A DNA stretch of 64,000 bases from Nymphalis io (taxonomy: Eukaryota; Arthropoda; Insecta; Lepidoptera; Nymphalidae), in contig NC_065902.1 in the NCBI RefSeq assembly GCF_905147045.1, positions 7,509,377 through 7,573,376 of the forward strand, written 5' to 3'. Positions 36,272 through 49,100 of the stretch are shown piece after piece. The notes beneath the pieces were generated by a model. The model saw nothing but the letters and a program-made list of their open reading frames with translations. It did not search any database and had not been told where the DNA came from. A program made the translations under genes and the position numbers. The first letter of the stretch is position 1. Each line of letters opens with the position of its first letter.

Positions 36272-38521
36272 TTTGCTCTATTAAATAAAGAATGAAGTAT
36301 AAATAAGTTATAAAATGAAGAAGATATTTAGAAATTTAATAATAATGAAGTGACAGTGCGTGTAGATGATGTTTTCCAATAGGAGAACGACCATCAAAGT
36401 TGTTGTTTTTCGCGGTGTTCAAGGTTCCTGTATCACTCCGACTGATGCGCTCGGAGTCGACATTGGATTCCTCTGTAATGATGAGGTGAACTCTCTCACC
36501 CGATATTATATTTATTAACTTTCAACCCTGGAACAACGAAAAAAATATATGTATTATTCTATTCTTGACACAAGACTTTTTATTGTACAAGAGTAAAATA
36601 TTAACGTATAATAGTACAACTTTATTTTGATATCATGTACGCAAACGTTCTTCGTTTTGTCTGCTGCGATTATGCTATTTATTTCTTCAACTTATACATT
36701 ATTTTCTTTTATAAATTGAAGATAATTCATTACCAACAAGAACAACATTTAGTATCGCATAGTAATAAGAGTTAACCGCCGACAATCATTAAAAAAATAT
36801 CATATACTTTTTTAAATAATTTGATTTTTTTACTAACATATAGTTTTTGGATGCTTTAAACTAAGTTATATAGAATATTATATAGTCATCTTTAAATTTC
36901 GATTTTAAAAAAAGTCATTCTAGTTGACTCGATAAAGCAGTTTAAATAAGACAATATTTTTTGTAATTCCCAGAAGGTAATTTACTTACGTTATGTTTGT
37001 TTCAACTTGTTTTAAACATATGATTGTACGTGTATTAAATATTTTTCATTAATTTCAAACTAATAAAAATAATATGGTGACATGAATAGTTCGTATGTTT
37101 TGTTCGTATGTTCTCACAAATACAACTAACAATTGTATTGTACATCAGTAGTCGGTTGATATTTTGTTATCACAGTATCAATAAAAGATAGTCTTGGGAT
37201 TGCGCTTTCTATGTTATCTATTGAACGTAACTAAAACAGGAATTAAATGTTATTTATATATTAGCTAGAATGTTCAAACAGTATTCTTAGATTTCGATCA
37301 CAAGGATTTATAATATGCTTGTTGTTGTTTGAATATTATAATAAAATTAAATCAGTCGTCTGCAACACGAGAAGTGAAAATAGAATAATTTTTTTCGACC
37401 ACTTTTTTAAAAGTTAAATAATACCTACCTGCTTAAATTATTAATATATGTTTTTGTCTTTGTATTATTTATTATTTTAATGTATTCTACTCAATCGAGT
37501 ATTTATAATAATGTTTGATTTCATTATCACTTCACTCTCAACGTGTCATAACTGTCGGAACGGCACGAAGGCGGCCAGCCTAGACTGGTCCCAACTAACA
37601 CTAGAAGCAATGCCCGTAGCTGAAATCGTACACTGTACCTACGATTTTACACGTGTAGCTTAAACAATCGCTTATAATAAATACCCTATTTCTATTATCT
37701 CTAAAAAAATGATATTAGATTAAGACCTTATACAATCATTTCCTAAGCTACCTAATAGTGAAAAATAATCTTAAGTGCAATATTATATTATTTATAAATT
37801 TTAGAAATTATTATTCTATTTTTAGAAATATATATATATCTTTGACATCAAAGCGATCCAAAACCAATTTACAATTCAATTAATAAAGCTCAATAATTAT
37901 AAATTGATTAATAATGTCGTAGCCTTACTCGTTATTCAGAAATCAATTATATTACCTTATCATAAGACCTTATCAGGTAAATCTTTTACTATTCTGAAAA
38001 TGAAACAATTTTATTTAAAATTAATATATAAGATTTAGTCTTTATTTATCATACAAGCGGATGTACAAAGCCTTGGAATATTGCCAAGCAGTATTGGTCA
38101 GAAATGTAATATTTGCGCTTCTATATCGGTTTTTACACTTATAAAGACGATAATATAATCTATATATTATATGGCTATGTATCAACCACTTAAGCTAATA
38201 ATATGTTTATAAAATAATTTTAAGAATCAATACGAAAATAATATTGTTATAAAATTTTACAATATTTTACAAAGATCTTTGTAAACAATATTATAATTGT
38301 GTAATTATATTTTGTTGACTTTGTAATTTACTTGTTTGACGTAATAAATGAAAGAGTTAAGCAAGTGCTGTGTCACTAAGAGCTCATAAAAGATTGTAAG
38401 CAATATATCTAGCGATTTTAGCAAACGTTAAATTCTGTAATTGTTTTTTTTTTACAATATCAATATGCGGAAAAGTTGGTAAAAAAACACCCAGTAAAAA
38501 TCTACTAATTTTCCACCTATA
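36272..38521. other. Upstream of lama, no coding sequence seen
   Basis: A splice acceptor-like TTATTTAATAG ends at 36278 on the minus strand, directly before the lama ATG, so part of this interval is probably intron or leader. A GC-richer patch at 36400-36500 and another at 37545-37625 stand out from the AT-rich background, but I cannot assign promoters. Confidence 0.45.
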
Positions 38522-38850
38522 TTTTTTTTTATTCGCCGGGAGGGCAAATGACTCTACTCCACCTGATGGTAAGTGGTAGTAGAATCCAAACGCGACGACG
38601 GCCAGTACAGTCAGGAAGAAGGTTCTGTACTAGCCGTCCCCGCCTTGCCGGCCCGCAAGATGCCTCTTCACGCCTCGTTTGAAGGAACCCGGGTTGTAAG
38701 AGGACACTTGAGCTGGTAAGGAATTCAGTGCGACAAAGAAATGAGTTGCCAAATTTCTTTGTGCGCGATGGAATTGATATCACAGTTAGGCGGTGACATC
38801 GAGAGCCAGCACGCGTAGACTTGGAATAGAAGGGGGAAGCAGGAATATAT
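38522..38850 (-). mobile_element. Jockey-like LINE, 5'-truncated copy 3
   Basis: A third 3' end of the family at 7871-11485, with the T run at 38523-38530, CGCCGGGAGGGCAAATGACT and the ORF2 C-terminal coding region (KKFGNSFLCR...). Relative to the other copies it has lost about 15 bp between the GGAATTC and AGTGCGACAAAG blocks and about 9 bp before CACTTGAGCTGG, which destroys the frame. It ends near 38850, about 60 bp left of the RTE-like element's duplication. Confidence 0.8.
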
Positions 38851-38912
38851 TATCAATCTATATATTATCTAGTAGTGTACCTTTGTTTTCAATATTACCT
38901 ATAATGTATACC

Positions 38913-38927
38913 ATATAATCGCAACAT
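38913..38927 (+). repeat. Left target-site duplication of the RTE-like element
   Basis: ATATAATCGCAACAT occurs here and again, base for base, at 42842-42856, immediately outside the two ends of the element. Such a pair is the footprint of insertion by target-primed reverse transcription. Confidence 0.85.
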
Positions 38928-41900
38928 ATATATTGTCCAGAGGGTGGATCTACCAGTTATCTGTCCGATAGCTGGTTGGAATCACTACGGGTACGCGACC
39001 CCGGACTGCTCTAGCTACTAGTGTCACATTCCTGTATCTTCCGTGATCACAGTATCCTCACCCCTCTCCTTGATACGTTGTTTCCCAAAATTATCCCAGC
39101 GTCACGCCAAAGAAGAAGGAAAACTAATATTAAACCCGGAGCGGTGCCTCCGTTTAGGCGCAAGCCAGTCACCTGCGGCCAAACCAGCACCACACGTATT
39201 GACTCGTCATTCCTGCGGATCCTGCTGGGGAGGAGGAGAGGGTGGCATGGGTACTGGGCAAGCCCGTGTTGCCATAAAGTCGCCAGGCCCAGGCGTAGCA
39301 GCATCCACGGAGAGGACACTTCGCTCACCTGTCTTGCAGGTGGAAAACAACACGGAGAGTGGCAGTCACCGGTTATAAGTCAGCACGAATAGGCGTAAGT
39401 GCGGACGCCAGGGGCCACTCTTGACAGTAGGAGGATCCATCGTAGATCCATTGATCAGTTACCGCCTGCTTTAAGTCGGGCAGCCCCCGATCAATAAGGT
39501 ACTGATCCGCCTCAGCGTTAACTTGTTCCGCCTGGGTGAACGGAACACAAGCCTTACAGCTAGACGTTGACGCTGTGACATTAACCACCTGCTCAAAGGA
39601 ACATAAATCCCAAAACCCACACCAACGCTGCTTACATGCGCTTTGCGACATGGAATGTCCGAACGATGAGGACAGGCTTCCCGAACACCTACGGAAGCTC
39701 CGATTGCGCCCAAGAACTGCGCAAAACTTACAGTATCGACGTGGAGCTTACAAGGCTCAATATTGATATTGTAGCCTTACAAGAGACCAGAACTGAAGAC
39801 GAAGGGTCTTTGCGTGAAGCTAACTACACTTTTTACTGGAAGGGCAAGAGTTCCTTGGAAACACGAGAGCATGGTGTAGGTTTCGCGGTTCGAAACCATC
39901 TCATCAACGCCATAGAAACACCTGTAGGCGTTTCCGAGCGAATTATGGTCTTGCGTCTAAACACAAAAAGCGGCTTTGTCACGCTAATTTCCGCTTACGC
40001 ACCGACGCTTAGTTCAAAACCCGAGACCAAGGATCAATTCTACGGCCAGCTCGATGAGACAGTGCGCAGGGTAAATCCAACTGACAGACTGCATATTTTG
40101 GGTGACTTTAATGCCCGCGTCGGTCAGGGCACATCAGCCTGGCCTGAATGCCTCGGTGCACACGGCATAGGGAAGCTTAACGACAACGGACAACGACTGT
40201 TGGAGTTTTGCTCAAGGCACCAGCTGTGTGTTACCAACACCTTTTTTAAAGGCAAAATGATGCGGAAAGTCTCGTGGATGCACCCTCGATCTAAACACTG
40301 GCACCAATTAGACCTTGCTCTTATAAGAAGGAGGGATCTACGGGAAACGCTCCACACGCGGGCGTTTCACAGTGCCGATTGTGACACCGATCACAGCCTC
40401 GTTGCTACTAAAGTCCGACTTGTCCCTAGAAGAGTCCATTCTTCCAAGCCACCCGGTCGTAAAAAGATAAATCTTTTCAAGACTCGTGACATGGAAGTAG
40501 TGGAGTCATTTGGGGAACTCGTCCGCGAAGAAGTTGCAACTTGGGATAGTACGGCATCAGCGCGAGTCGAATGGGAAAAAGTCAAGGCTCTTCTCACTGA
40601 CACTGCAGGCAAGATTTTTGGCTATCAAAAGGCAAAATCTTGCGACTGGTTTCAAGAAAACGAGGAGCACTTACTTCCCTTGATTGACTCGAAACGCCAA
40701 GCCGCTTTAAGTTTTCGCCTTAACCCTTGCGATGCGACGCGTAAAGATCTCACGAAGGCAAAAGCCTCACTCCAGCGTAGCACGCGCTTCTTTGTAAATG
40801 CGTATTGGACAGAGCTTTGCCAAAGCATCCAAGCATGCGCAAACGCGGGGGATATTGGCGGGGTGTACGCGGGCATCAAAAGAGCTCTTGGACCTACTCC
40901 AAAAAAGACGGCACCTCTCAAGGAAACCGACGGTTCTGTTATAACAGACAGCACCCGTCAGATGGCAAGATGGGTAGAATACTACAAGGGGCTCTACTCG
41001 TGCCCAGTGGATATTCAGCCAGAAGCAATGGAGCTTGTCCCGAATCTGGCAACTTGGCACGAGCTAGACGTTGCACCCACAGTAGAGGAACTTTATCTGG
41101 CCGTCAAGAAGCTCAAATGCGGAAAGAGCCCCGGAAAAGACGATGTTGTCACCGAAGTCGTCAAGCTTGAGTGCCTCTTGCCCATCCTTCATAACCACCT
41201 GGCTAAGTGCTGGGAAGAAAACTACGTCCCTCAGGATATGCGAGATGCTAACATCGTCACTCTTTATAAAGGCAAAGGCGATCGTGGCGACTGCAACTGT
41301 TACCGCGGTATATCTCTTCTTAGCATCGTCGGTAAAGCCTTTGCCAGGGCCATTTTAGGCAAACTACAAAGGCTCGCCGACCGCGTATACCCTGAGGCAC
41401 AATGTGGTTTTAGGTCCCAACGGTCAACTGTCGACATGATATTTTCACTCAGACAGCTACAAGAAAAGTGTAGGGAGCAACATACCCCCTTAGTCATTGC
41501 ATTTGTAGACCTAAATAAGGCTTTTGACTCCGTGAGCAGAGAGGGGTTGTACTCGGTTCTTGTCAGAATTGGATGCCCCCCAAAACTCCTAAGGATAGTG
41601 CAATCGTTCCACGAAGGTATGGAAGTCACCGTCCTGCACAATGGCAACGCATCCACGCCATTCGACGTACGCCGTGGCGTTCGTCAAGGTTGTGCACTGG
41701 CCCCCACCTTGTTCGGAATATTCTTCTCGGTGCTTCTGAAGGTTGCTTTTGGAGATGAACAGCAAGGCGTCCACTTACACACGCGAACCGATGGTAGGCT
41801 GTACAACATCTCAATGCTCAAGTCCAAACGCTACAGGGAGGACCTATTTGTAGATAGTCTCCTCTTCGCTGACGACGCTGCCTTCGTTGCTCATGACCAA

Positions 41901-42841
41901 GCTCAACTCCAGAGTCTAATGGACAAATTTGCCAGAGCGTGCGACCTCTTCTCAATGTCCATAAACTGCAAGAAGACCGTTATTTTAGCGCAAGGATGTT
42001 TAGAGCAACCAGTCATCTTGCTTAACGGCGCACCTTTACAGGTGGTTAACAAATTTTGCTACCTTGGGTCGCATTTGTCAAGCAATCTCTCGCTTGATGC
42101 AGAGATCGACTTCCGCATCGGCAAAGCAGCCTCTATGTTCGGGAGGCTCTGTTCAAGGGCTTGGGATAACAGACACCTTACGGTAAAAACGAAAATGCTT
42201 GTTTACCAATCATGTGTCCTAAGCACACTCTTGTATGGAGCAGAAACGTGGACAACGTACGCAAAACAAGAACGCCGACTAAACACATTTCACTTGCGCT
42301 GTCTTCGGAACATTCTGGGCATCACATGGCAGGATCGCGTGACAAACGAGTCTGTTCTAGGCCAGGCACAGCTGCCTAGCATCATGGCCATTCTCAAAAA
42401 AAAACGGTTACGGTGGCTGGGACACGTGCATCGAATGGAGCAGACCCGTCTTCCAAGGCAAATACTACTGGGAGAGGTTGTGGATGCAAAGAGGTCTGTT
42501 GGGCGGCCTATGCTCCGTTACAAAGATTGCGCTAAGCGTGATATGGTTGCGTTTAACATCCCTAGCAATCGATGGGAGGAACTGGCAGAGGACCGTGCCA
42601 AGTGGCGACGCCTTATTTACGAAGGTCAATCAAAGCATGACAATGACTGGTTTAAACTACTAAAAGAAAAACGCACTAGGCGTTATGAGCGGGCTTCAAA
42701 CCCCCGACCATCTGGGGGCGCATACACTTGTCGGAAGTGCGGCCGGGGGATCCTCTCTCGCATTGGTCTTTTCAGTCATGAACGCAAGTGCCTTCGCGAT
42801 GCCGCTTAAATCATCTGTCAAAGATGCAGAGGCCTATATAT
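38928..42841 (+). mobile_element. Complete RTE-like non-LTR retrotransposon
   Basis: A 3.9 kb element bounded by a perfect 15-bp duplication (38913-38927 and 42842-42856). The layout is a ~708 bp GC-richer 5' UTR, one intact ORF (39636-42809), then a very short 3' UTR of about 32 bp ending in TA repeats. There is no A tail. A single long ORF, an apurinic-type endonuclease and a short 3' end closing in simple repeats fit the RTE group or a close relative. Clade is inferred, because no alignment was possible. The identical duplication and unbroken ORF argue for recent insertion. It lies between lama and the possible upstream exons at 49.3 and 55.0 kb. Confidence 0.88.
39636..42809 (+). CDS. Intact endonuclease-reverse transcriptase of the RTE-like element
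   Basis: 1057 residues with no stop or frameshift. The N-terminal endonuclease/exonuclease/phosphatase domain (about 1-260) shows WNVRTM near residue 5, ALQETR with Glu50, LGDFNARVG with Asp157 and Asn159, and DHS at 252-254; this domain nicks the target DNA. The reverse transcriptase (about 480-780) shows GKSPGKDDV, YRGISLLS, FVDLNKAFD with Asp625, GVRQGCALAP and the catalytic FADD at 744-747. A C-terminal region with LYGAETW, RCLRNILGI and KRLRWLGHVHRM follows, typical of this group of LINE proteins. The last residues form a C-x2-C-x12-H-x3-C finger (CRKCGRGILSRIGLFSHERKC is the region, at about 1033-1053), probably for nucleic-acid binding. The ATG at 39636 is followed directly by the endonuclease start, which supports it. 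All catalytic residues I can check are present, so the protein may be functional. Confidence 0.92.
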   Translation: MRFATWNVRTMRTGFPNTYGSSDCAQELRKTYSIDVELTRLNIDIVALQETRTEDEGSLREANYTFYWKGKSSLETREHGVGFAVRNHLINAIETPVGVSERIMVLRLNTKSGFVTLISAYAPTLSSKPETKDQFYGQLDETVRRVNPTDRLHILGDFNARVGQGTSAWPECLGAHGIGKLNDNGQRLLEFCSRHQLCVTNTFFKGKMMRKVSWMHPRSKHWHQLDLALIRRRDLRETLHTRAFHSADCDTDHSLVATKVRLVPRRVHSSKPPGRKKINLFKTRDMEVVESFGELVREEVATWDSTASARVEWEKVKALLTDTAGKIFGYQKAKSCDWFQENEEHLLPLIDSKRQAALSFRLNPCDATRKDLTKAKASLQRSTRFFVNAYWTELCQSIQACANAGDIGGVYAGIKRALGPTPKKTAPLKETDGSVITDSTRQMARWVEYYKGLYSCPVDIQPEAMELVPNLATWHELDVAPTVEELYLAVKKLKCGKSPGKDDVVTEVVKLECLLPILHNHLAKCWEENYVPQDMRDANIVTLYKGKGDRGDCNCYRGISLLSIVGKAFARAILGKLQRLADRVYPEAQCGFRSQRSTVDMIFSLRQLQEKCREQHTPLVIAFVDLNKAFDSVSREGLYSVLVRIGCPPKLLRIVQSFHEGMEVTVLHNGNASTPFDVRRGVRQGCALAPTLFGIFFSVLLKVAFGDEQQGVHLHTRTDGRLYNISMLKSKRYREDLFVDSLLFADDAAFVAHDQAQLQSLMDKFARACDLFSMSINCKKTVILAQGCLEQPVILLNGAPLQVVNKFCYLGSHLSSNLSLDAEIDFRIGKAASMFGRLCSRAWDNRHLTVKTKMLVYQSCVLSTLLYGAETWTTYAKQERRLNTFHLRCLRNILGITWQDRVTNESVLGQAQLPSIMAILKKKRLRWLGHVHRMEQTRLPRQILLGEVVDAKRSVGRPMLRYKDCAKRDMVAFNIPSNRWEELAEDRAKWRRLIYEGQSKHDNDWFKLLKEKRTRRYERASNPRPSGGAYTCRKCGRGILSRIGLFSHERKCLRDAA

Positions 42842-42856
42842 ATATAATCGCAACAT
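42842..42856 (+). repeat. Right target-site duplication of the RTE-like element
   Basis: An exact copy of the 15 bases at 38913-38927. The preceding TATATATA belongs to the element's simple-repeat tail, so the junction may be ambiguous by a few bases. Confidence 0.85.
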
Positions 42857-42898
42857 TATTGTAGCGATAGGTACACACGAAAAAAATAATAAGCCTGA

Positions 42899-43117
42899 CT
42901 TTTTGTGTTTATATGGTGCACGAGCTTGATGGTGAAGGAAAACATCGTGATACCTGCATGTGTCTAATTTTATTGAAATTCTCCCACGTGTATTCTAACA
43001 CCCCGCATTGGATAAGCGTGGTGGAATAATTTCCAAACCTTATTCTCAAAAAAGGAACCGGCTCTCCTAAGCCCAGACCTCCTTAGCCCAGCAATGGGAC
43101 ATTCGCAGTCTGTTACT
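42899..43117 (+). repeat. SINE family A, 5'-truncated copy A5
   Basis: A body and 3' end of SINE A (GGTGAAGGAAAACATCGTGA, CCCGCATTGGATAAGCGTGG, CAGCAATGGGACATTCGCAG). It starts 42 bp beyond the RTE-like element's duplication. No tRNA head is present. Confidence 0.75.
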
Positions 43118-46100
43118 TTATACTTTTTTAAATCTAACATATAAATACTGCTTAGCACGGAACAATACAAGAGGAAATATTTAAATAAACAAATTTCAGT
43201 AAGAGATAAGATCACCGACAAAATCTTACTAACACTCACAGAGATTATTATTTATTTTAGTTTCAGTAGTTAAGTTTACTTATTCGTATACCAAAATACT
43301 GAAAACAAAATTTATTAATAATATATCAAAATTATATACATAATATTCTATATAACTTGAAAGTTAGTTCGAATGTACAAAGTACAAGTACGGTGCTTTT
43401 GTACTTTGACATACGTGTCTGTAATCTGATCCGTCGCCTATAGTTGCCGACTCTAGGCGCCATGGCAACAAGGCCGCGTTTCAAATTATAATAATATAGC
43501 ATTTACCCTATTAGATAATATCGTGCAACTCACTTCAAGCAACATCGACTTAATTTTGTTAAACTATCTCATAACGTAACCATCTCATATTCTTGGCAAT
43601 TATTCTTGTGTGGGAGGTTACGTATTCTCTAGATCGTAACGTGCGTAATTTTGTCTTGAAAATAAAAAGATGAAGTAGTATAAATATTAATTTTGTTCAA
43701 CTGTTATTTAAAGGCTTGTCATTACATAAAGTCTTATAAATATTTCAACCATTCTTTTGAAGAATTCCTAAACATAAATAATAATAGGAAATAAAATAAA
43801 TAGCTACATAGCGCGGTCACTTAGTATGCGGGCAACAACGGCGTAATAACTTGTTAAACTTTATAATTCATATTGCATTATAATAATCTTTAAATGATTA
43901 TGATTTTTGTATTTACAACATTTAGGTTTAGAATAATCATTCAAACATTCCAAGCAGGCTTAAAAAACTTTATTTATTTTACCCGCAAGTTTACATCTAG
44001 AGGTTACATAAAACAAAAAAGTTTGTGCATTATATTTTGCGTGAAACATGTGAACAAATATTTATATATTATTATATAAGAAAGGGGCAAACGGGCAGGA
44101 GTCTCACTTGATGGAAAGTGACTACCGCCGCCCATGGACAAGGCTGCCTTTTATCATAGAAAAAATGTATTCGTAACTTTGACTCTTGAGCTTAATTTTA
44201 AAGTATCAATTAATTAATATCTATTCATATTAAGATATGAATATTGAATATTATTGTACATTATTTAAGTATTTATTACAAAAAGAGAGGAATTCATATA
44301 GTATTGCTACATATATGTACAAAAAAGACGGATTTCGACCCGACGCGATTTATATTAAGATTTGTTTGTTACGTTTAAAGTTAACATAAATAAGACTTGC
44401 CAATAGTTCGCCGGCTACGATACGATGTAAACACTTTTATATTAAAATATATTTATATCAAAAGAAATTTCAAAGGACGTCCATCGAATACGTAAACATA
44501 TCTCAAGTAAATCAATACTGACCGGAGCCAGAACATACATTTGGTTTTATAAATTTTACGATGATGTTCTCTTGGTAGGATGTATTTCTGAGATCTGGCG
44601 TATGATGTTTAACGAGCAAAGATATTATTGACATTCGCGTGTAATAAATATATGAAAATAAATAACATTTCATAGAAGTCCTGAACAAGTATATGGATTT
44701 TTTTTAATTTACTATTACAATCTAATTGTAAATAGAGATTCTATGTTTGATGTTAATCACATTTATATTATCTGTGGCGTATATACACTATACACGAAAT
44801 ATTGTGTTAGACAACAGTGTCTAACCTAGTCGTTACAAAACAGGCAATTATGTTATTAATACAGAACAATTAAAATATAACTACCTCTCGCTTTAAGCTA
44901 TTTATCAACATAGGAGATAGCAACAAATTATTTAAGAGAAAAATTACACAAATATAGATTAAACTTGGAATTAAGATAAAGACTGTTAACCGTTTACATA
45001 TTTACTCGCGCCAATATTTGAGCAAACTATATTTTCGTTTTAAAGTTTCAGTGTGATGAGAAATTGTTCTAATATATAACACCTATTACGTCAAAAGAAA
45101 ACATAAATCATGCGATCTAGTCAATAATATTGAGTGACTGTCGGGATCAATGGATCAATGAAGTGCGCAGGCGCGAAACGGCGTGTTATTTCAGTAACAC
45201 ATAGGATCTTAGTACTTTATAAGTATGCTTATTGCTTTGGCGCCGTCTACCGAGATAAAATGAATATTCTTAATATGAGTGCAAAATTGACGAAAATATT
45301 ATTTAATATGAATAACAATTAAAATAACACTGTAATTTAATAATAACATAATCATAACTTTTAAAGTGACGACTTCTGCTTTTAAGAATCTTCTTCAAAC
45401 AATTTTATTTTGTTGTTGCTGTTTTAATTTATTGTAAAGTACCTACCCAAATGGTCTTTTAAAATCGGAAAGAAATATTTACATTTTTCCCTAGACATAT
45501 TTAAAATAAATATTACTTGCCGATGGTGAATATATGATAAAGTAATTAAAAATATTATTATTTCGATATTTTCGAAATTAGTTTTGAAAATCAATTGCCG
45601 TTTACCTTTTGTATAATTATTCTTTTAAAATTGCCCATCCCTGATACTATTTATTCACTATTCAATTAAACATTTACACTGTTAGCATAATTACATGTCA
45701 TCCTATATGCTCATTATTAATCGAACCATATTCATAAAATATATGATATTCTGAATGATATATGAAGATAAAATAACACAATGTAAAGAATCATATAGTG
45801 TCAAGAAGCTGTTTAATAAATTAAAAATAACAATAAACATTTAACAATGAATTTTGGGTTGAATGGACCAATGTACGAGACGAGTTAATTTGCTTGTAGA
45901 AAAATCTGGAGTATTTTAACGGTGTTTCTGAAATGAATTCAACGAAGGACGCAGGTAGATGCATACCGACATTCTTTTTGTTTTTTCATATCTGAGATTC
46001 TTACGATATGCCTCATCTTTGAAATGTGTCTTATATAAATGAACTTACTTTAAAAAATAATGAAGTTTTGATTTTAAAAACACATTGCTTAAATTTTAAT

Positions 46101-49100
46101 TTTTGGAATTTTCAATTGTGCCAAAATTTCAGAATCAAAATGTCTATACCCTGTACAAGTTAGCTTGAACTTTTTGACAGATGTAAATTTTTCTGATCGA
46201 CATAACTTTGCAATGACGAACATATTATTTTCTTAATTTAATGATTATAAAAATTGAAAAAATATTAAAAAAATACATATAACACAAAAGTCCCTAAAGA
46301 TTCAAGCGTTATCCGAAAATTTTAAGTTTTTTGTAAGCAATAAAAAGTAAGTAAAGTAGAATTTAAATAGGAACACTGAAAATAATAGACGCTTGTACAA
46401 TGTTACATCGGTCGGACGGATGGGACACGAATAACAGGCAGTAACTGTTACAAATATTGAAAAAATCATTATTAAAGATCATTGTTAAGTTATTGTTACG
46501 AACGGGGGTCCTTTTGGTTGGGGTCTCTTTAGCTGGTATAACTCTTTTTAGAAAAATAAGGTAAAAAAAAAATTTGAATTCTAATTTGAATTACGAAAAG
46601 TGAAAAAAAAATCGACCCGTGTTTCTTTGGGAAAGTTGTTCACTTTCATGGTCTGAACCACCTATTTAAATTTGGCGGGAGGTTCAAAAATAACCCTGTA
46701 ATATTAAATAGGTACTTATTATGAATATTGACCGACCGTCGCTTATGTACCCAATGTTTTATATGTCTAGTGCAATAAAGAATTTCACACGTAATACACC
46801 CACACCACTCGTCACAGTTACAAGTATTTTAAAACGTTATTTTTTTGACTACTATTTATAGATATTTTCTGTTTCCCATCACTAGCCCATCACAATAACA
46901 AGATATTAACTGAAAGTAGATCGTCATAAAATCGTGTATATATGTGTTAATTCCGTTTTTTATAAAAGTGTATGACGACATTACGTATTAAAAAACAGTT
47001 TATTGTTAGTTTTTTTATAAAAAAATCAGCTTAAATGTTCTACAACTAGTTGAAGATGTGATAAGTGGGTGGACCACGTGGTAAATTGCTTCAACATCTG
47101 TTCAATGATTTACCCGTGATAGCGTAACAGACACCCAGACAGTGTTACTTTCTTATTTATAATATAATATTAGAATAGATACATATATAACGAGGTTGGT
47201 GCCATAAATATGAAGCGAAGAACACCGTCGCTTATGTATAAAAATCTTAATTGCATGCCCGAAGTCGACGCGAACCGTTTGCGAATAAGGTTGCTCGGGC
47301 GTTTGAAGCGCAACGAGTTGTAATCTCGGCCGACTGGATCGACATACCTTCAGCCGCATATTTTTAAATAAAAAACAGTGGTTAATGGCAGGCGACCGTG
47401 TTATTGAAACTAAGTAAAAAAATATTCTACTTTCGTTTTTATGGTTTCGTACATCCGATGATAAAACAGAAGCCTTATATCATTCTCATGTTTGTCTGTC
47501 CGGTCTATTTTTTTTCTAGTATTAATTCTGCACTGTTTTCATTGAGTTTGCTTTAAATCTTTAAATCTGGTTTGTAGGAATAATTTTCCAATAAATTCCA
47601 ATAAATTGTCCAATAAATCAAATGAGGTTATTATTTATACTTTATATATATTACAAATAGTTATTAATATAGACCAGAAATAATTAGTACTACTTTTTCC
47701 TATTAGATTCTAGTTTTCTTAACAATCAAAGGCTGACATTGCCCTGTGCAGTTTTGCAATAGATGAAGATTTACTTATAAATTATTATACGATTAACAAA
47801 TATGTTAATTTTCATTTTTATTCTTCGTATTCATAATTATAAATTTCATAGTTATGCTTTAAGATCTTTTGCTACTTTTATGAATTATTAAAATTATATC
47901 TTTTTCCTGTATAATTGTAATTTATCAAAGTATGTTGTGTACTTATGTACATAACACAAAGCATATAAGCGTTATTAAACTAAGAAGTTAAATTTGTATG
48001 AAGGACATCATTCGCGCTTAAAATAGACGTTGGTTTAAAAAGTTGCATGGGTGAATGCACTTAAATGCATGTATGCAGTGAATGCCCCCAACGGTGAACG
48101 GAACACCATCGAAGTTCATTGACCTAGCTATCACTCTTAATTATTATTAATTAGAGCGAAGAGAGTGACGATTGAATATGCGGCATAAGCATATGCGTAA
48201 TATTAAATTGTAACAGTTTCTTTTGTTTTTATAAAATTTTGTAAGATGCATTATGTAGTAGAAACGTCTTGACGATACGATAAGATGCGTAGTTACGCTA
48301 TATGCGACGCAAGTGTCAAGTCTAAAAATGCCCAATATTGTCCATTCCAAACGAATTATTCGATCAACATTGAAGTTGCTCCCAACTTTATGTAGGATCA
48401 GTAGGATCCCAGGATTCACCGACATATCCCAAACGTTTTACGTAAGTATAATATTAATATATTATAATTTAAATTAACAAATCTATAAATATTTAATCGG
48501 AGAAAATATTTTTTATAAAATTTACGATTGTTTTTATATAGTCTGTGTAACAACATAGCCGTGTAATAAAGAAGTTTTTTTTTTCAAAAGAAACCACAAA
48601 ACTAACGGATGATGACTTTGAACCTTGAAAAAGTAGTAAAAATTTTGTTCCTGTTAACAGAAAAACATAATCGCTTGGAATTACCAATTAATTACTTTTA
48701 AGTTTATAAATTAACCTCGTTTTAATTCAAAAAGTCTTAGGTGGTATTCGTATTAAATAAATAAACACTTTGTGTTTTGATGCCTCTTACTTAATCTCAT
48801 TTAATTCTTCGACCAAAAGATTGTCCTGTAGCATTGTACCCAGGACGCTGGCACTATATGCTCTCTCTACTCTCTCTCTCTCTCTTGGTTTACCAGAAGT
48901 TTGGAGAAGGTTCTTAATCAATTCTTAATGGTATTTTATTACTTTGTTCGTATGATACCAGGCTTAATGCTTCAAAATCATGCCACGTAAATTTGTACTC
49001 GATGGATATAAGTGAGTTTTTGTGGTGCTCTCCGCAAGCACCTGCACCGGCTTTATGAACTTTTGAATCGTGATGTTACAGAATTCAATTGAATGTAAAG

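Noticed and set aside
39021..39651. Overlapping open frames on both strands in the 5' part of the RTE-like element
   Set aside because: They arise from the GC-richer 5' UTR. None shows ORF1 motifs such as zinc knuckles or an RNA-recognition motif.
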